From Cyclobacteriaceae bacterium (lineage in GTDB: Bacteria; Bacteroidota; Bacteroidia; Cytophagales; Cyclobacteriaceae), in contig DAOVVI010000045.1 of assembly GCA_030637245.1 (NCBI GenBank), positions 1-8,313 of the forward strand: a stretch of DNA of 8,313 bases. The letters are read 5' to 3'. Shown piece after piece: positions 7,374 through 8,313 of this stretch. How positions within the stretch are numbered: the first letter of the stretch is position 1; every line of letters begins with the position of its first letter. The translations under genes were made by a program, and so were the position numbers. The notes beneath the pieces are model-generated. The model worked only from the letters and a program-made list of their open reading frames with translations, had not been told where the DNA came from and ran no database searches.

Positions 7374-7527
7374 ATGCATCAAAAAAATCAATATCGCATT
7401 TTTTTATCTCCTCCATATCAAAGTGGCAAATGAACTTTTTGAAAAAGGAATTTGCTCGCCTTCAGGTGCTGGCTTAAAGAATAAAGAGCAAGAGGAGATA
7501 ATACAGATCATCAGTACAATTGATTAA
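7374..7527 (+). pseudogene. pglE: DegT/DnrJ aminotransferase (PglE-like), deletion remnant
   Basis: Two fragments of one gene lie side by side. The ATG at 7374, one base after the acetyltransferase stop, begins MHQKNQYRIFLSPPYQSG, which resembles the N-terminus of sugar aminotransferases of the DegT/DnrJ/EryC1/StrS family (typically I-x-LS-P-P-H-M-x-G-x-E). It hits a TGA at 7431-7433. From about 7423 another frame, shifted by +1, reads VANELFEKGICSPSGAG and continues to TAA at 7525-7527. This closely matches the usual C-terminus of the same family (LFExGLCLPSGSxL, then an acidic helix and EIIK). A normal gene is about 1.1 kb, so roughly 1 kb is gone, including the PLP-binding lysine and all cofactor sites. 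The intact enzyme would convert UDP-4-keto-6-deoxy-HexNAc to the 4-amino sugar, between the flanking PglF- and PglD-like enzymes. The family call rests on recognition of both ends; no alignment was run. Confidence 0.82.
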
Positions 7528-7538
7528 AATTATTCCAT

Positions 7539-7546
7539 TATATTTG
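7539..7546 (+). promoter_or_regulatory. Candidate Bacteroidota -7 promoter element
   Basis: TATATTTG matches the Bacteroidota -7 consensus TAnnTTTG exactly. The only upstream candidate for the -33 box is ATTG at 7519-7522, 16 bases away, which is shorter than the usual spacing and an imperfect match. It lies 12 bp after the broken aminotransferase and 124 bp before the dehydratase start. It could give that gene its own transcript with a long leader. In AT-rich DNA such a match can arise by chance. Confidence 0.3.
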
Positions 7547-7554
7547 GGAGTAAT

Positions 7555-7588
7555 TTAATTGATTTTTCACTTGTGGAAAATTATTTAA
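7555..7588 (+). other. Hairpin in leader of the dehydratase gene
   Basis: A stem of about ten pairs (7560-7569 with 7574-7583, including two G-U pairs) closes on a CUUG tetraloop at 7570-7573. After one T-T mismatch, four more pairs (7555-7558 with 7585-7588) extend it. It is mostly A-T, and no clean T tract follows, so it is a poor intrinsic terminator. It could be a leader or RNA-stability element, or the weak end of the upstream operon. The remaining bases up to 7670 are AT-rich, with no gene I can support. Confidence 0.3.
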
Positions 7589-7670
7589 TTCTTACATAGT
7601 CTATAATTCAGTATTTTTTTTACTTTCAATTGTAATATTTTTATTGAAACTTAGTACGAGTATTTATTGA

Positions 7671-8313
7671 ATGGACAAGCTACTTTTAAAAATTAAAATC
7701 CTGCCACGTTGGATAATTATCCTAATAGACAGTATTATATTATTTTTCTCTTCCCTGTTAGCTTATTTACTCCGTTTTAATTTTGATTACAGCCGCCTTG
7801 ATAGTTATGATGTTAACAAAGGCATTATAATATTTACTTTTTTTTGTTTTATTTCAAGCTTAGCTACAAGAAGCTATGCAGGTATTGTACGATACGCCGG
7901 CATGCAGGATGCAGGAAGAATTTTGGGCACTATATTTTTAGGCTCCGCACTTACTTTTTTGGTCAGCTACATTAATTATGAACTAAATGGTGCCTATTTA
8001 ATCCCGGTTTCCGTCATAATCATAGCCTTTCTCAACGCTGTTTTATTTCTCATTTCTTATCGGTTATTTGTAAAACAACTTTTTTCTTTCTTTTGGAAAA
8101 AAGAAAAAAAAGCAGAGCAGGTACTGATTTATGGAACACGTAAATCAGCACAAATGGCAAGGCAAATCATTGAAGAGAATTCGGCTCAGCAATATAAAGT
8201 AATCGGTTATCTTGATGATAATAAGCAACACGTAGGAAAAGTTGTAAATGGAGTTAATATTTTTGACGCAAGAAAAGATCTGGAAATAATCATTAATACA
8301 AAAAGCATAAAAG
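7671..8313 (+). CDS. pglF: PglF/WbpM/CapD-type NDP-sugar 4,6-dehydratase, 3' partial
   Basis: The frame opens at ATG 7671 and runs off the window after 214 codons. The start LPRWIIILIDSIILFF followed by AYLLRF (31-36) is typical of membrane-bound polysaccharide dehydratases of the PglF/WbpM/CapD family. Four hydrophobic segments sit at about 15-34, 50-65, 84-101 and 109-129, with the conserved RYAGMQDAGRIL (74-85) between the second and third. A cytoplasmic nucleotide-binding domain then begins at VLIYGTRKSA (151-160) and GYLDDN (179-184). The catalytic SDR domain lies beyond the window, so activity cannot be judged. The enzyme would convert UDP-GlcNAc to UDP-4-keto-6-deoxy-HexNAc at the inner membrane, feeding both sugar branches encoded upstream. 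The first glycine motif is degenerate (GTRKSA instead of the usual GAGxxG). Unlike its tightly packed neighbours it has a 143-bp leader after the pseudogene, so it may have its own promoter. An epimerizing rather than simple dehydratase is possible. Confidence 0.88.
   Translation, partial: MDKLLLKIKILPRWIIILIDSIILFFSSLLAYLLRFNFDYSRLDSYDVNKGIIIFTFFCFISSLATRSYAGIVRYAGMQDAGRILGTIFLGSALTFLVSYINYELNGAYLIPVSVIIIAFLNAVLFLISYRLFVKQLFSFFWKKEKKAEQVLIYGTRKSAQMARQIIEENSAQQYKVIGYLDDNKQHVGKVVNGVNIFDARKDLEIIINTKSIK

Noticed and set aside
7381..7405. AAAAAAAT and ATTTTTTT arms forming a possible terminator after the acetyltransferase gene
   Set aside because: The stem is pure A-T with no GC pair, and both arms fall within codons of the aminotransferase N-terminal fragment. 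They are better explained as coding sequence.
1..8313. CRISPR arrays, insertion sequences, tRNA or rRNA genes, phage or toxin-antitoxin modules
   Set aside because: I read through the window and found no repeated spacer structure, transposase motifs, terminal inverted repeats, RNA gene signatures or toxin-antitoxin pairs.

Overview
This window looks like part of a Bacteroidota chromosome, probably a Cytophagales-like lineage. The DNA is AT-rich, ribosome binding sites are weak or absent, a GAF/PAS sensor of a Cytophagales type opens the window, and a Bacteroidota-style TAnnTTTG promoter element can be seen. The protein families and gene order also match Bacteroidota surface-polysaccharide loci. 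The lineage call is by recognition, not by database search. Every recognised gene is on the + strand.

Layout. Positions 1-963 hold the 3' end of a GAF/coiled-coil/PAS sensory protein. Positions 1042-2745 encode a lipoprotein-type amidohydrolase of the YtcJ-like family 3. From 2752 on, the window is a polysaccharide or glycan assembly locus. It runs: WcaF-type O-acetyltransferase (2752-3303), family 2 glycosyltransferase (3425-4177), SDR-type NDP-sugar epimerase/reductase (4264-5214), polytopic WbpL/WecA-type phosphoglycosyltransferase (5207-6172), monotopic PglC-type phosphoglycosyltransferase (6169-6777), PglD/NeuD-type sugar N-acetyltransferase (6779-7372), a wreck of a DegT-family aminotransferase (7374-7527), and the 5' part of a PglF/WbpM/CapD-type 4,6-dehydratase (7671 to the window end).

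How the genes work together. The 4,6-dehydratase would make a UDP-4-keto-6-deoxy-HexNAc. One branch (aminotransferase PglE, then acetyltransferase PglD, then transferase PglC) makes a diacetamido-trideoxyhexose of bacillosamine type and loads it on undecaprenyl phosphate. The other branch (SDR reductase, then the WbpL-type transferase) makes and loads a QuiNAc/FucNAc-type sugar. The glycosyltransferase and O-acetyltransferase would extend and decorate the glycan.

The most notable observation is that the aminotransferase of the first branch is a deletion scar. About 18 N-terminal codons are joined out of frame to about 34 C-terminal codons, with roughly 1 kb missing, apparently between short GTGGCAA-like repeats. 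The genes on either side look intact. I see no undescribed system here. The interest lies in the broken pathway and the two competing initiation enzymes side by side.
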